From: Eubacteriales bacterium
GTDB lineage: Bacteria > Bacillota > Clostridia > Lachnospirales > Lachnospiraceae
Length of the DNA: 64,000 nt
Direction: 5' to 3'
Assembly (NCBI GenBank): GCA_030524745.1
Contig: JAUNGC010000003.1
Span: 62,001 to 126,000, forward strand
Made by a program: the position numbers and the translations under genes. The notes under the pieces were generated by a model. The model was not told the DNA's origin, made no database searches, and saw only the letters and a program-made list of their open reading frames with translations. How positions within the stretch are numbered: the first letter of the stretch is position 1; the number at the start of each line of letters is the position of its first letter. Shown here piece after piece: positions 1 through 7,569 of the stretch.

Positions 1-128
1 TTGGCGGCGTATGGAACCTCATTGTTCGTTGGATTGAGAATAATATGTGTGATGCTGTAACTGATATCAAAAAATCCGTGAATTTTTATTTATCTAACAT
101 AGGAAAAATTGATATTCGTGATATTTAA
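1..128 (+). CDS. 3' end of a probable TetR-family regulator (partial)
   Basis: Reading in the third frame from base 3 gives 41 residues and a TAA at 126-128; the rest lies before the window. The peptide starts GGVWNLIVRWIENN, which resembles the C-terminal effector-domain helix of many Firmicutes TetR/AcrR regulators (a G-G/L-W-x-I-x-x-W-I/L-x-N pattern), but this is a short match. The segment is AT-rich compared with what follows. It converges on the kinase gene, and the two stop codons overlap tail to tail by three bases. Confidence 0.45.
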   Translation, partial: GGVWNLIVRWIENNMCDAVTDIKKSVNFYLSNIGKIDIRDI

Positions 129-1480
129 TTTTCTTTAACCGTTACCGGGCGATACCGCATGCAGTACCTGTATGTTTTTCCGCTTTGCGCCCCAGTGGCG
201 ATCACGCAAAAGTCCAGTTCTTCCTCCGTCTCAAAAAGCGCCGGGCAGATTTCCAGATAAAAGGATTCCTTTCCTTCCAATACCGCTCCGTCCTTCACCA
301 GAATTTTCCGCAGTCCGCAATCCCGCAGAACGACAGGGGAAGCATTCTCCTGTACTTTGTGTTCTTCCTCCACGGCAGCGGCCGTTTTCCCGAAAATTCC
401 CCACAAAACCGTCGCTGCCAGCAGTAAAAAAATCCATTTCCCCGGCCCTTTTTCTGTCCGCACGACGCTCTGCAGCGTCTCATATACCGGCTGCGCCTTT
501 CTCTCCCTCTTTTCCCGGACTGCCTGCCAGACAACCGCAGCCATGGCGGCAGCTATCAAAAAGCCCAATTGCAGGAGGGCCTTTCTTTCATCCGCCGGCT
601 CCCTTTGCGCCGCCCCAAAAAAGAGCGCGGACCGCCAGATCAGTACCCCTGTCAGAAACCATGAAACCGCATCCCGCATCCGTTCCTGCCGCCGCGTGCT
701 CTTTTCCTTTTCTCTCAGATTTTCCAGCGCATGTTCCAGCGCGTCCATCGTCTGAAACCGTTTCTCCGGCCGTCTCTCCATACATCTTTCCACAATCTCC
801 GCCAGTTCTTTTGGCACATCGGGATTACAGTCCGATAGCCGGCACGCGCCGTAAGGCGGCTTGGCCGGATCCAGGCCGCCCAGCAGCGCATATAAGGTTC
901 TTCCCAGCCCGAAAATATCGCTCCGAATGTCCGCACGCCTTTTTTCCTTTTCCCTGCAGAACTGCTCCGGCGCAGCATATCCCGGACTTGCCGAAATCGG
1001 CGCAGCCTGCGTCTCTCCCATCTCCACCGCGCTGCCGAAATCGATCAGCCACAGCTTCCCGCTTTTATCGATCATAATATTGGAAGGCTTACAATCCAGG
1101 TATAAAATTGGCGGCTGCATGCCATGCAGTGTCCGAAAGGCTCTGCACAGCGACAGCGCAATTCCTACCGCCTCTTTTTTGGGAAAGGGACCCGCCTTTT
1201 GAAGCCTCGTCTGCAAGGTTTCTCCCTCAATCCAGTCCATCACCACGTACCGGCAGCCGTTTTCTTCCACCATGTCCACAATTCTGGGAAACAGGTCGCC
1301 ATCCACCTTTCCCAGCAGTTTTTCTTCCGTTCCGGGACATTCCTTTTTCACTTTCTTGGCCGCCCATATCTTGTCCAGCCTCCTGTCGTATACCTTATAG
1401 ACGGTGCCCGCTCCGCCCTTTCCCGATTGTTCCAGAATCTCATATTTTCCGCCGATCCATTCTTTTGTATCTTTATTCAT
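125..1480 (-). CDS. Membrane-anchored Ser/Thr protein kinase (Hanks type, non-RD)
   Basis: A 451-residue kinase. The N-terminal domain shows a glycine-rich loop (GKGGAGTVYKV), the ATP lysine in WAAKKV, a catalytic loop reading YLDCKPSNIM, DFG in IDFGSAVEMG and APE in YAAPEQF. The Arg before the catalytic Asp is Leu, so this is a non-RD kinase. Two hydrophobic segments around residues 275-320 and one around 350-372 precede a roughly 75-residue tail; there are no PASTA repeats. It is translated with the upstream phosphatase: the start ATG overlaps the phosphatase stop by 8 bp and has a GGGAGGGAG ribosome site. Kinase and phosphatase probably act on the same phosphoproteins; the signal sensed is unknown. 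Confidence 0.85.
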   Translation of the reverse strand: MNKDTKEWIGGKYEILEQSGKGGAGTVYKVYDRRLDKIWAAKKVKKECPGTEEKLLGKVDGDLFPRIVDMVEENGCRYVVMDWIEGETLQTRLQKAGPFPKKEAVGIALSLCRAFRTLHGMQPPILYLDCKPSNIMIDKSGKLWLIDFGSAVEMGETQAAPISASPGYAAPEQFCREKEKRRADIRSDIFGLGRTLYALLGGLDPAKPPYGACRLSDCNPDVPKELAEIVERCMERRPEKRFQTMDALEHALENLREKEKSTRRQERMRDAVSWFLTGVLIWRSALFFGAAQREPADERKALLQLGFLIAAAMAAVVWQAVREKRERKAQPVYETLQSVVRTEKGPGKWIFLLLAATVLWGIFGKTAAAVEEEHKVQENASPVVLRDCGLRKILVKDGAVLEGKESFYLEICPALFETEEELDFCVIATGAQSGKTYRYCMRYRPVTVKEN

Positions 1481-2240
1481 TTTCCTGCTCCCTCCCGCTG
1501 CGCATATAGCAAACCGCCGTCATATTATCCTTTTCTCCCTGCGCCTTCAAAAAATTTCCCATCCCTTTCAGCCTCTTATAGTATCCGGATTTTTCCGCAG
1601 CCGTTTCCCTGCTTATCAGGCAGCCCTTGAAAAACCCTTCCGGCGCCAGACGGCAGAAGCCGTCCGTACACAGCAGCAGCATTTCCTTTCTTTTCAAAGT
1701 GCCGTATACCGCGTCGGGCTCCTGAAATCCGAACGCGCCCAGGCAGCGCCGCAGGGCTCTGCCGTCATGATGGTCCTGCGTCAGCCGCTTTTCCTTTTTT
1801 CCGATCAGATATGCTCTGCTGTCCCCTGTGTGCAGCAGCAAATATTGTCGCCCTTTCACGATCGCCATGGTACATGTGGTGCCGCAGCAGATTTCTTCTT
1901 CCCTTTCCATCCGTTCTATCTGCTCCTGCAGGCTAAAAAGGGCATGCAGCGCACCCGCTTTGACTTGCCTTCTCCATTTTCTTTTTCCCAGCAGGCCGAT
2001 ACCTTCCCGGTAAAACCATTCTGTCAGTTTCTCCGCCGCAAACCCGCTGACCGTCTCTCCCTCCGGCAGTCCGCCGATTCCGTCGCACACCAACAAAAGA
2101 GCCGCTTCCCTTTTCCTTTTGGAAATGCCGCATTTTTCCGCCGCGCCGCCCTTGAGCAGCACTCTCTGCAGGGAAAAAGAATCCTCGTTTTTTTCCCTGA
2201 AATTGCCTTTGTCCCAATACCAGGACGCAAAACATGTCAT
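1473..2240 (-). CDS. PP2C-family Ser/Thr protein phosphatase
   Basis: A 255-residue metal-dependent phosphatase. PP2C motifs are in order: KGNFREKNEDS near the N-terminus, VCDGIGGLPEGE (metal-binding Asp and Gly) and HTGDSRAYLI. The ATG at 2240 is preferred over one 36 bases upstream because a GGGAGG site precedes it by four bases and the protein then begins like other PP2C enzymes. It opens a two-gene operon with the kinase and should reverse its phosphorylations. A sigma-A promoter lies about 160 bases upstream, inside the terminator of the ABC operon. Confidence 0.87.
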   Translation of the reverse strand: MTCFASWYWDKGNFREKNEDSFSLQRVLLKGGAAEKCGISKRKREAALLLVCDGIGGLPEGETVSGFAAEKLTEWFYREGIGLLGKRKWRRQVKAGALHALFSLQEQIERMEREEEICCGTTCTMAIVKGRQYLLLHTGDSRAYLIGKKEKRLTQDHHDGRALRRCLGAFGFQEPDAVYGTLKRKEMLLLCTDGFCRLAPEGFFKGCLISRETAAEKSGYYKRLKGMGNFLKAQGEKDNMTAVCYMRSGREQENE

Positions 2241-2408
2241 ATTTCCTCCCGTCCCTCTCCATGGACAAGCGGTCAATACTCCCTGCAGCTTTCAGCCATG
2301 TCATCCCACAGCCGTCTGAAATTTGTTTGAAACTCTCATGCAGGCAGAACGCCTGCACTGTTCAGAAGGAACTCTGAATCAGATTCGCCGGATGATCTCC
2401 GTGTAAGT

Positions 2409-2437
2409 ATTATAATGCCCCGGCCGATTTCGGTCAA
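2409..2437 (-). promoter_or_regulatory. Sigma-A promoter of the phosphatase-kinase operon
   Basis: On the minus strand TTGACC (2432-2437) is followed after exactly 17 bases by TATAAT (2409-2414). The -35 box lies in the loop of the terminator hairpin at 2418-2454, and the downstream arm of that hairpin is the spacer. The leader to the start codon is about 160 bases and holds only a small hairpin at 2340-2356. Confidence 0.75.
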
Positions 2438-2454
2438 GTCAAAATCGGCCGGGG
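2418..2454 (-). terminator. Terminator of the trpXYZ-like operon
   Basis: Two 13-base perfectly complementary arms (2418-2430 and 2442-2454) enclose an 11-base loop, 67 bases past the stop of the ATPase gene. The T tract is poor on the minus strand and better on the plus strand, so it may work in both directions. Confidence 0.65.
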
Positions 2455-2521
2455 TGTCGTTTTCGTAACCGTTTCGTTCAGACAGGTTCCGGCCGTAAAT
2501 GCCCGGACCGGACGGCTCCGT

Positions 2522-3295
2522 TTAATTGCCGCATTCCACGCTGATGCGGTTAAAAATCGCCATGACCTCATCCGTATGAATCCGCTTCTTTTCGTCGCCG
2601 CTCTTATCCAGCACGATTTTCCCCTGGTGCATCATGACCAGCCGGTCCCCGTATTCCACCGCATAGCGCAGATTATGGGTCACCATAATTGTCGTCATCT
2701 TCTTTTCCCGGACAATTTTTTCCGTCAGGTGCATGACGATTTCCGCGGTTCTGGGATCCAGCGCCGCCGTATGCTCATCCAGGATCAGAAAATCGATGGG
2801 CGTCATGGTCGCCATCAGAAGCGCCAGCACCTGGCGCTGGCCTCCCGACAGGGAACCGACCTTTGTTTCCAGCTTATCTTCCAGTCCCAGATCCAGCCCG
2901 CGCAGCATTTCCTTATAATCGTTCATGCGGCTTTTTCTCACGCACCGTCCCAGCCCGTAGCCCAGATTTTTGCGGTCTGCGATGGAAAGATTTTCCAGAA
3001 CCGTCATGCCCGGGCAGGTGCCCGCCGCCGGATCCTGATAAACGCGGCCGATATTCCTATGCCGCAGATACTCCTTTTTCCCGGTAATATCCGCGCCGTT
3101 TACCACAATCTTTCCCGCGTCCGCATCGATGCTGCCGCAGATCAGATTGAGCATGGAAGTTTTGCCGGAACCGTTGCTCCCCACGACGGAAACAAATTCG
3201 CCCTCTTCAATCGTCATGTTAAAATCCTGAAACAGGCACATTTCGTTCACAGAGCCGGGATTATAATATTTATGAATATGAGACAGTTCAAGCAT
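2522..3295 (-). CDS. trpZ: ABC transporter ATP-binding protein (TrpZ-like)
   Basis: A 257-residue ABC ATPase with a Walker A motif (GSNGSGKTS), signature LSGGQRQ, Walker B (DFLILDEH) and the switch histidine in VTHNLRYA. It powers the importer made with the permease and binding protein upstream. The start overlaps the permease stop by 8 bp, so translation is probably coupled. The trp name is inferred from the Trp T-box leading the operon and from trpXYZ systems of other Firmicutes; the protein alone shows only a family of small-molecule importers. Confidence 0.85.
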   Translation of the reverse strand: MLELSHIHKYYNPGSVNEMCLFQDFNMTIEEGEFVSVVGSNGSGKTSMLNLICGSIDADAGKIVVNGADITGKKEYLRHRNIGRVYQDPAAGTCPGMTVLENLSIADRKNLGYGLGRCVRKSRMNDYKEMLRGLDLGLEDKLETKVGSLSGGQRQVLALLMATMTPIDFLILDEHTAALDPRTAEIVMHLTEKIVREKKMTTIMVTHNLRYAVEYGDRLVMMHQGKIVLDKSGDEKKRIHTDEVMAIFNRISVECGN

Positions 3296-4214
3296 CCTTC
3301 TTCACCTTCTTCCGCTCCATACTGAATACCAGAATGACCAATAGCAACACCGCCGTAATCAGTTTCAGATCCGTGGACTTTAATCCCATTTGAATTGCCA
3401 GCGCCACGCAGCCTTTATAGAGAACGGATCCGAGGATGACGCTGGTGGTAATGACGCCAAAGCGCACCTTATACAGCGCTTTCGGCATTTTTCCGGAATG
3501 ATCCATTTTTTCGTAAATGCTGGTGCCGATAATCACGCTGGCAAGCCCGATGACCACGGTTCCGGTTCCGGAAGAAATTTCAAAGTAACGGGATTGCTGT
3601 GCAAACAGACAGCCGCTCAAAGAAACAAGACCGTTGGCAATGGAAAGTCCGAGGATTTTAATTTTGCCGCGGTCCTGGCCCATTGCCGTCACGATCGACG
3701 CGTTATCGCCGACCGCACGCAGCAGAAATCCGGCACCGGTCTGCATAAAACCGTCCAGCAGAATTTTTACGATGACCGTAATCAAAAGCATCACGATCAC
3801 GGTTTTCCATCCGGACAGATTTCCCTGAAAAATACGCTGTGTCAGGCTGTTATCGAACACCGTCTCTTCCTTATAAAAAGGAAGGTTCGCCCGCCCGGCG
3901 ATGCGCAGGTTTACGGTATAGAGCGCCGTCATCATAATGATTCCGGAAAGCAGATCCCGCACCTTCAGCTTCACATGAATCAGTCCGGTCAGCATGCCGA
4001 CGACTGCGCCGATTAAAAAACTCACCGGGAGCGTCAGTACCGCCGAAAAGCCTTTGGTAATCATGATCGCGGTGACCGCCGCTCCCAACGGGAAGCTGCC
4101 ATCCACCGTCAGATCCGGGAAATCCAGTATTTTATAAGTGATATATACGCCCAGCGCCATGATCCCATAGATCATGCCCTGCTCCAAAACGGTGATGAGA
4201 AGTCCCATTGTCAA
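3288..4214 (-). CDS. trpY: ABC transporter permease (TrpY-like)
   Basis: A 308-residue, strongly hydrophobic protein with about eight membrane segments and the layout of branched-chain-type permeases, including LGVYITYKILDFPDLTVDG near the N-terminus. It forms the membrane channel of the importer. An ATG preceded by TTGGAGG sits 15 bases downstream of the binding-protein gene. Ligand assignment depends on the T-box. Confidence 0.83.
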   Translation of the reverse strand: MTMGLLITVLEQGMIYGIMALGVYITYKILDFPDLTVDGSFPLGAAVTAIMITKGFSAVLTLPVSFLIGAVVGMLTGLIHVKLKVRDLLSGIIMMTALYTVNLRIAGRANLPFYKEETVFDNSLTQRIFQGNLSGWKTVIVMLLITVIVKILLDGFMQTGAGFLLRAVGDNASIVTAMGQDRGKIKILGLSIANGLVSLSGCLFAQQSRYFEISSGTGTVVIGLASVIIGTSIYEKMDHSGKMPKALYKVRFGVITTSVILGSVLYKGCVALAIQMGLKSTDLKLITAVLLLVILVFSMERKKVKKDA

Positions 4215-4229
4215 ACGCCTCCAAAAATC

Positions 4230-5336
4230 TTACTCCACTGTAATTTCGTCAAAAACTTCCATTGCATCCTCTGCATAGCCTTCCGGGAAAGTGATGTTAA
4301 GTTCTTCGGCCACCTGTGTATTAATATACAGGTTTGCGCCTTCGCACTTTTCGAAATTCAGATCAGATGCCTTCGCTTCGCCCTTCAAAACCTTCGCCGC
4401 CATCGCGCCGGTCTGTCTGCCGAGCGCCACATAGTCGATGCCTTCGGACGCCAGACAGCCGTTTTTAACCTGCTCCACTTCAGAGCCGAAAACCGGAATG
4501 CCCGCTTCATTCGCTTTCGCCAATACCGTCTGCAGGCCCTGCACCACCGTATTGTCCGTCAGATTGGAAATGCAGTCGACCTTTGTCACAATATCCGCCG
4601 CTGCCAGTTCCACATCCGCCAGCGTATTGATGCCGGTGTCCACAATTTCAAAGCCATACTCGCCTGCCAGTTCCTTATAAGTCTCTATGGTGCTGATGGA
4701 ATTGGCTTCGCTGGTGGTATAAAGAATACCGATCGTCTTCGCATCAGGCAGCACCTCCCGGATCATCTCAAGCTGCGCCGCTACCGGAAGGGTATCCGCC
4801 GTACCGGTAATATTGCCTTCGGGCGTGCCGTCTTCCGCAGCCAATCCTGCGCCGACGGGATCGGAAACGGCCGTAAAAATAACCGGAATATCCGTATCCA
4901 GACAGGAATTATAAGCGCTCATCGCGGAGGGCGTTGCGATCGCGCAGATCATGTCCACGCCCTGCGACACGTAATTGTCGGAAATGATGCCTGCCGTAGA
5001 AGTATCCGCCTGCGCATTGTCAAATAAAACCGTCAGGTTTACACCCTCTTCGATTCCCGCTTCCTTCAGCCCTTCCAGAAATCCTTCTTTACAGTTGTCC
5101 AGAGAGCCATGCTCCGCAAACTGGGAAATGCCGATCGTGTAGGTCTGTCCGTCTGCTGCCGCCTGTTGTGTTTCTCCGTTTGCTTCTGACGCGGCGTTCT
5201 CCGTTTCATTCACGCTTTCTTCCGCCGCCTGCGTCTGTGCCGTCGTTTCCTCGCCTGCGGTCTGTCCGCACCCTGCCATCAGGGACGCCGCCGCTAAAAT
5301 CGCCGCCATTGTCAATGCCATTGCTTTCTTTTTCAT
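4230..5336 (-). CDS. trpX: ABC transporter substrate-binding lipoprotein (TrpX-like)
   Basis: A 368-residue lipoprotein. MKKKAMALTMAAILAAASLM is a signal peptide ending in a lipobox (LMAGC), followed by a Glu/Ala/Thr-rich linker and an ABC_sub_bind-type fold (YTIGISQFAEHGSLDN, then IFTAVSDPVGAGL and IGILYTTSE). An open frame continues 31 codons further upstream, but the ATG at 5336 has AGGAGG eight bases before it and gives an intact signal peptide. It is the first gene after the T-box terminator, so its expression should depend on uncharged tRNA. Confidence 0.85.
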   Translation of the reverse strand: MKKKAMALTMAAILAAASLMAGCGQTAGEETTAQTQAAEESVNETENAASEANGETQQAAADGQTYTIGISQFAEHGSLDNCKEGFLEGLKEAGIEEGVNLTVLFDNAQADTSTAGIISDNYVSQGVDMICAIATPSAMSAYNSCLDTDIPVIFTAVSDPVGAGLAAEDGTPEGNITGTADTLPVAAQLEMIREVLPDAKTIGILYTTSEANSISTIETYKELAGEYGFEIVDTGINTLADVELAAADIVTKVDCISNLTDNTVVQGLQTVLAKANEAGIPVFGSEVEQVKNGCLASEGIDYVALGRQTGAMAAKVLKGEAKASDLNFEKCEGANLYINTQVAEELNITFPEGYAEDAMEVFDEITVE

Positions 5337-5414
5337 CCTTTTTTCCTCCTGCTTTTCATTTAGTGCAAAACTGACAGGAACCGCTTTCTGTATCTGCCGC
5401 TGCCTGACCGCACT

Positions 5415-5446
5415 AAAAAACCGCCTCAAGCTATTGCCTGAGACGG
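5415..5446 (-). terminator. Regulated terminator of the T-box leader
   Basis: On the minus strand CCGTCTCA pairs with TGAGGCGG across a 10-base loop and is followed by TTTTTT. It lies 14 bases downstream of the T-box sequence, as expected for a terminator competing with the antiterminator. Confidence 0.85.
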
Positions 5447-5680
5447 TAATTTACATTATCGCGGTGCCACTCAAATTGACCAAAGGTCCTCTCGCTTCAT
5501 GTACAGTCATACATGCCGGCTGGATAACGGGTCCGGGTTCCCGCCGACGCCTACTGTTAGTTCGGGCCGGCCTCGGAAGTCCATTCATCAGTCATTCCCA
5601 TACCGCAATCCCACCGCCTGCGGCTCTCTGTGCTGTTCGTGAGTGACTACTCCTCTTCCTCATCGGTTTTTCCTGTTGTT
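5415..5680 (-). ncRNA. T-box riboswitch, tryptophan specifier predicted
   Basis: Minus-strand landmarks in order: the Stem I GATGAGGAAGAGGAGTAG element (5647-5664), an AGAGAG distal element, a specifier loop reading GAATGGAC with TGG at 5581-5583, the T-box core AGTGGCACCGCG (5460-5471) and the terminator. Uncharged tRNA pairing with specifier and T-box should stabilise the antiterminator and switch on the transporter. TGG followed by A in the GAA context points to tRNA-Trp. The specifier is read by eye and is the least certain part. Confidence 0.85.
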
Positions 5681-5684
5681 CTTA

Positions 5685-5713
5685 ACTCTACTACCACAAT
5701 TTGCAAAAGTCAA
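5685..5713 (-). promoter_or_regulatory. Promoter of the T-box operon
   Basis: On the minus strand TTGACT (5708-5713), 17 bases, then TAGAGT (5685-5690), just upstream of the T-box Stem I. Between this and the next gene (5714-5798) there are only GC-rich hairpins without a minus-strand T tract. Confidence 0.6.
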
Positions 5714-5798
5714 GCACTTTTTTTGCAGTAACTTCGGAGTAGCTGAACTGTTACTACGGCCTGCGCAGTAAATGCGCAGACCTGCCTGAGCTGTCGCC

Positions 5799-6461
5799 TT
5801 ACGCCAGAATTTCCAGATATCCCTTGATCTTCGTCATATCATAATCTTCGATCACGCCCAGATTGGAATCATAGCCTTTGCCGTCAAAATAGACCAGATA
5901 ATGGCTGAATCTTCCCATTTTTTCCATGATGATGCAGCATTTCGGCAGCGTCACATCCGGTTTACCGTTCGTATAAATAATTTCCTCCGTGTGATCGATG
6001 CCAAAATAGTTCAGCGCCGTAACGATCTTATCCATGGTCGCCTGCCATTCCCCGCACTGCATCGCTTCGATCGCCTCATCCAGCGTAATTCCGGCCAGCA
6101 TCGCCACGCAGGACTGGCCGCACAGACCGTCGTAAGGCTGTCTTACCACCGCCATGCTGTCGATGACCCGGATCGGGTTGGCAGTGCTGTAGGGACTGTC
6201 CTGCGTTGTGGATTTGGTAATCCGGAACGTAACCTGATAATTCTTTCCTGTCGTAAAATTCTTCAGAATATTTTCATGCACGGGAATATTATAATAGCCT
6301 TTTCCCAGATGTTCCAGATTGCATACGAATACCGCGTTTTCAATCCGGACCTTAACCGGCACGGCCCCCTCCTTTTTGCAGATCTCCCATACGTTGAAGG
6401 GGATTTTTATGGTGCCATGATCTTCCGTCCGTTCGATTGCCGCCTCAAAAGTGTATTTCAT
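5799..6461 (-). CDS. DUF1905-like domain fused to a C39-like cysteine peptidase
   Basis: A 220-residue protein with no signal peptide or membrane segment. Residues 1-82 resemble DUF1905 (MKYTFEAAIE, TIKIPFNVWEI, then a strand-rich region). Residues 105-220 look like a papain-like C39 domain: Gln116 and Cys118 in GLCGQSCVA, His187 in FSHYLVYF and Asp198 in GKGYDSN would be the active-site set. The substrate is unknown, and a cytoplasmic location is inferred from the lack of export signals. A GGAAAGGAGAG site precedes the start. It follows rseP by 52 bp and may be the last gene of the pyrH-rseP block. Confidence 0.6.
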   Translation of the reverse strand: MKYTFEAAIERTEDHGTIKIPFNVWEICKKEGAVPVKVRIENAVFVCNLEHLGKGYYNIPVHENILKNFTTGKNYQVTFRITKSTTQDSPYSTANPIRVIDSMAVVRQPYDGLCGQSCVAMLAGITLDEAIEAMQCGEWQATMDKIVTALNYFGIDHTEEIIYTNGKPDVTLPKCCIIMEKMGRFSHYLVYFDGKGYDSNLGVIEDYDMTKIKGYLEILA

Positions 6462-6513
6462 CGTTTTCTCTCCTTTCCTGCCCGGACTGTCTTATCCGGC
6501 TTCTGTGTTTTCG

Positions 6514-7569
6514 TTACCGTAAAATCCTCTGTATATCGTTAAACATAACAAATACCATCAGCACCATCAAGACGACAAAGCCGGCAAAATGTATGATGCC
6601 CTCCTTATCCGGCGGAATCGGTTTGCCCCGGATGACTTCCACCAGAAGAAATATCAGTCTTCCGCCGTCCAGCGCCGGCAGCGGCAAAAGATTCATCACG
6701 CCCAGGCTGACGGATAACAGCATGGCGATATTCACCATGTTCATGAATACGAGAAGCGGACCGCCCGGCGCCGTCTCCTCCTTCACTTCATTCACCATCT
6801 GCGCCATCCCCACCGGGCCTGCCACATCGTCTTTGGTCAGCTTTCCCTGCACGAGCGCCTGAACGCTCATGACCGAATTTTTGATGCAGAAACGGAGCTG
6901 ATACCAGCCATAACGAAACAGATTGAAGCCGTCCGCTTCCACGTAATAAGCATAATTGGAAAATCCGACCAGATAGCGGCCTTCCGCCTCATCATACTGC
7001 GGCGTCAGCACCGTCTGACAGGTTTGCCCGTCCCGGATATACTCCACCTCAATCGGATCATTGTCCCGGTTGAGCGCCATTTCCAGCTGGATTTCCCGCG
7101 CCAGCCGGATCTTTCCGTTGAAGGAAGTAATCTGATCGCCGGCCTGCATGCCGGCCGCTTCCGCTGCGGAACCTTCCAGAACGCCGCCCAGCACCGGCAG
7201 ATCCGCGCCCGCATATCCCGCCACCATAACCGCGAAGATAAATGCCAGCAGGAAGTTAAAAAGCGGACCTGCCACCACGGTGGAAATCCGCGCCCAGACA
7301 GACGCATTCTGGAAATTTCCTTCCGCCGCCTGCCCGCCTGCGCTCTCCAGCCCGTCTTCTCCCTCAAAGATACAGGCTCCGCCGATGGGCAGAAGGCGAA
7401 GCACATAATCCGTTTCTCCCTTCCTAAAATGGGCGATCTGAGGGCCCATGCCGACGGCAAACTCGTTCACGCGGATTCCGTTCACCTTCGCCAGCAGAAA
7501 ATGCCCGAACTCATGCCCCATAACGATTACAAAAAATATTAACAGAAAAATAATGATTGTTGAAATCAA
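6514..7569 (-). CDS. rseP: Site-2 protease, RseP/RasP family
   Basis: An intramembrane zinc metalloprotease that cuts membrane-bound anti-sigma factors and signal-peptide remnants. The first membrane helix carries HEFGH (residues 19-23 from this start), a PDZ domain sits mid-protein (GSAAEAAGMQAGDQITSFNG), and a later helix has NLLPLPALDGGR with the third zinc ligand. The frame opens with GTG at 7578, but the TTG at 7569 is preferred: AGGAG lies eight bases before it and it overlaps the dxr stop as TTGA. Membrane segments occur at both ends and around the PDZ region. Its place after dxr is conserved in Firmicutes. Confidence 0.92.
   Translation of the reverse strand: MISTIIIFLLIFFVIVMGHEFGHFLLAKVNGIRVNEFAVGMGPQIAHFRKGETDYVLRLLPIGGACIFEGEDGLESAGGQAAEGNFQNASVWARISTVVAGPLFNFLLAFIFAVMVAGYAGADLPVLGGVLEGSAAEAAGMQAGDQITSFNGKIRLAREIQLEMALNRDNDPIEVEYIRDGQTCQTVLTPQYDEAEGRYLVGFSNYAYYVEADGFNLFRYGWYQLRFCIKNSVMSVQALVQGKLTKDDVAGPVGMAQMVNEVKEETAPGGPLLVFMNMVNIAMLLSVSLGVMNLLPLPALDGGRLIFLLVEVIRGKPIPPDKEGIIHFAGFVVLMVLMVFVMFNDIQRILR

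Noticed and set aside
5733-5790. GC-rich hairpins downstream of the C39-like gene as a terminator
   Set aside because: On the transcribed strand they are followed by a run of A, not T, so intrinsic termination is not supported.
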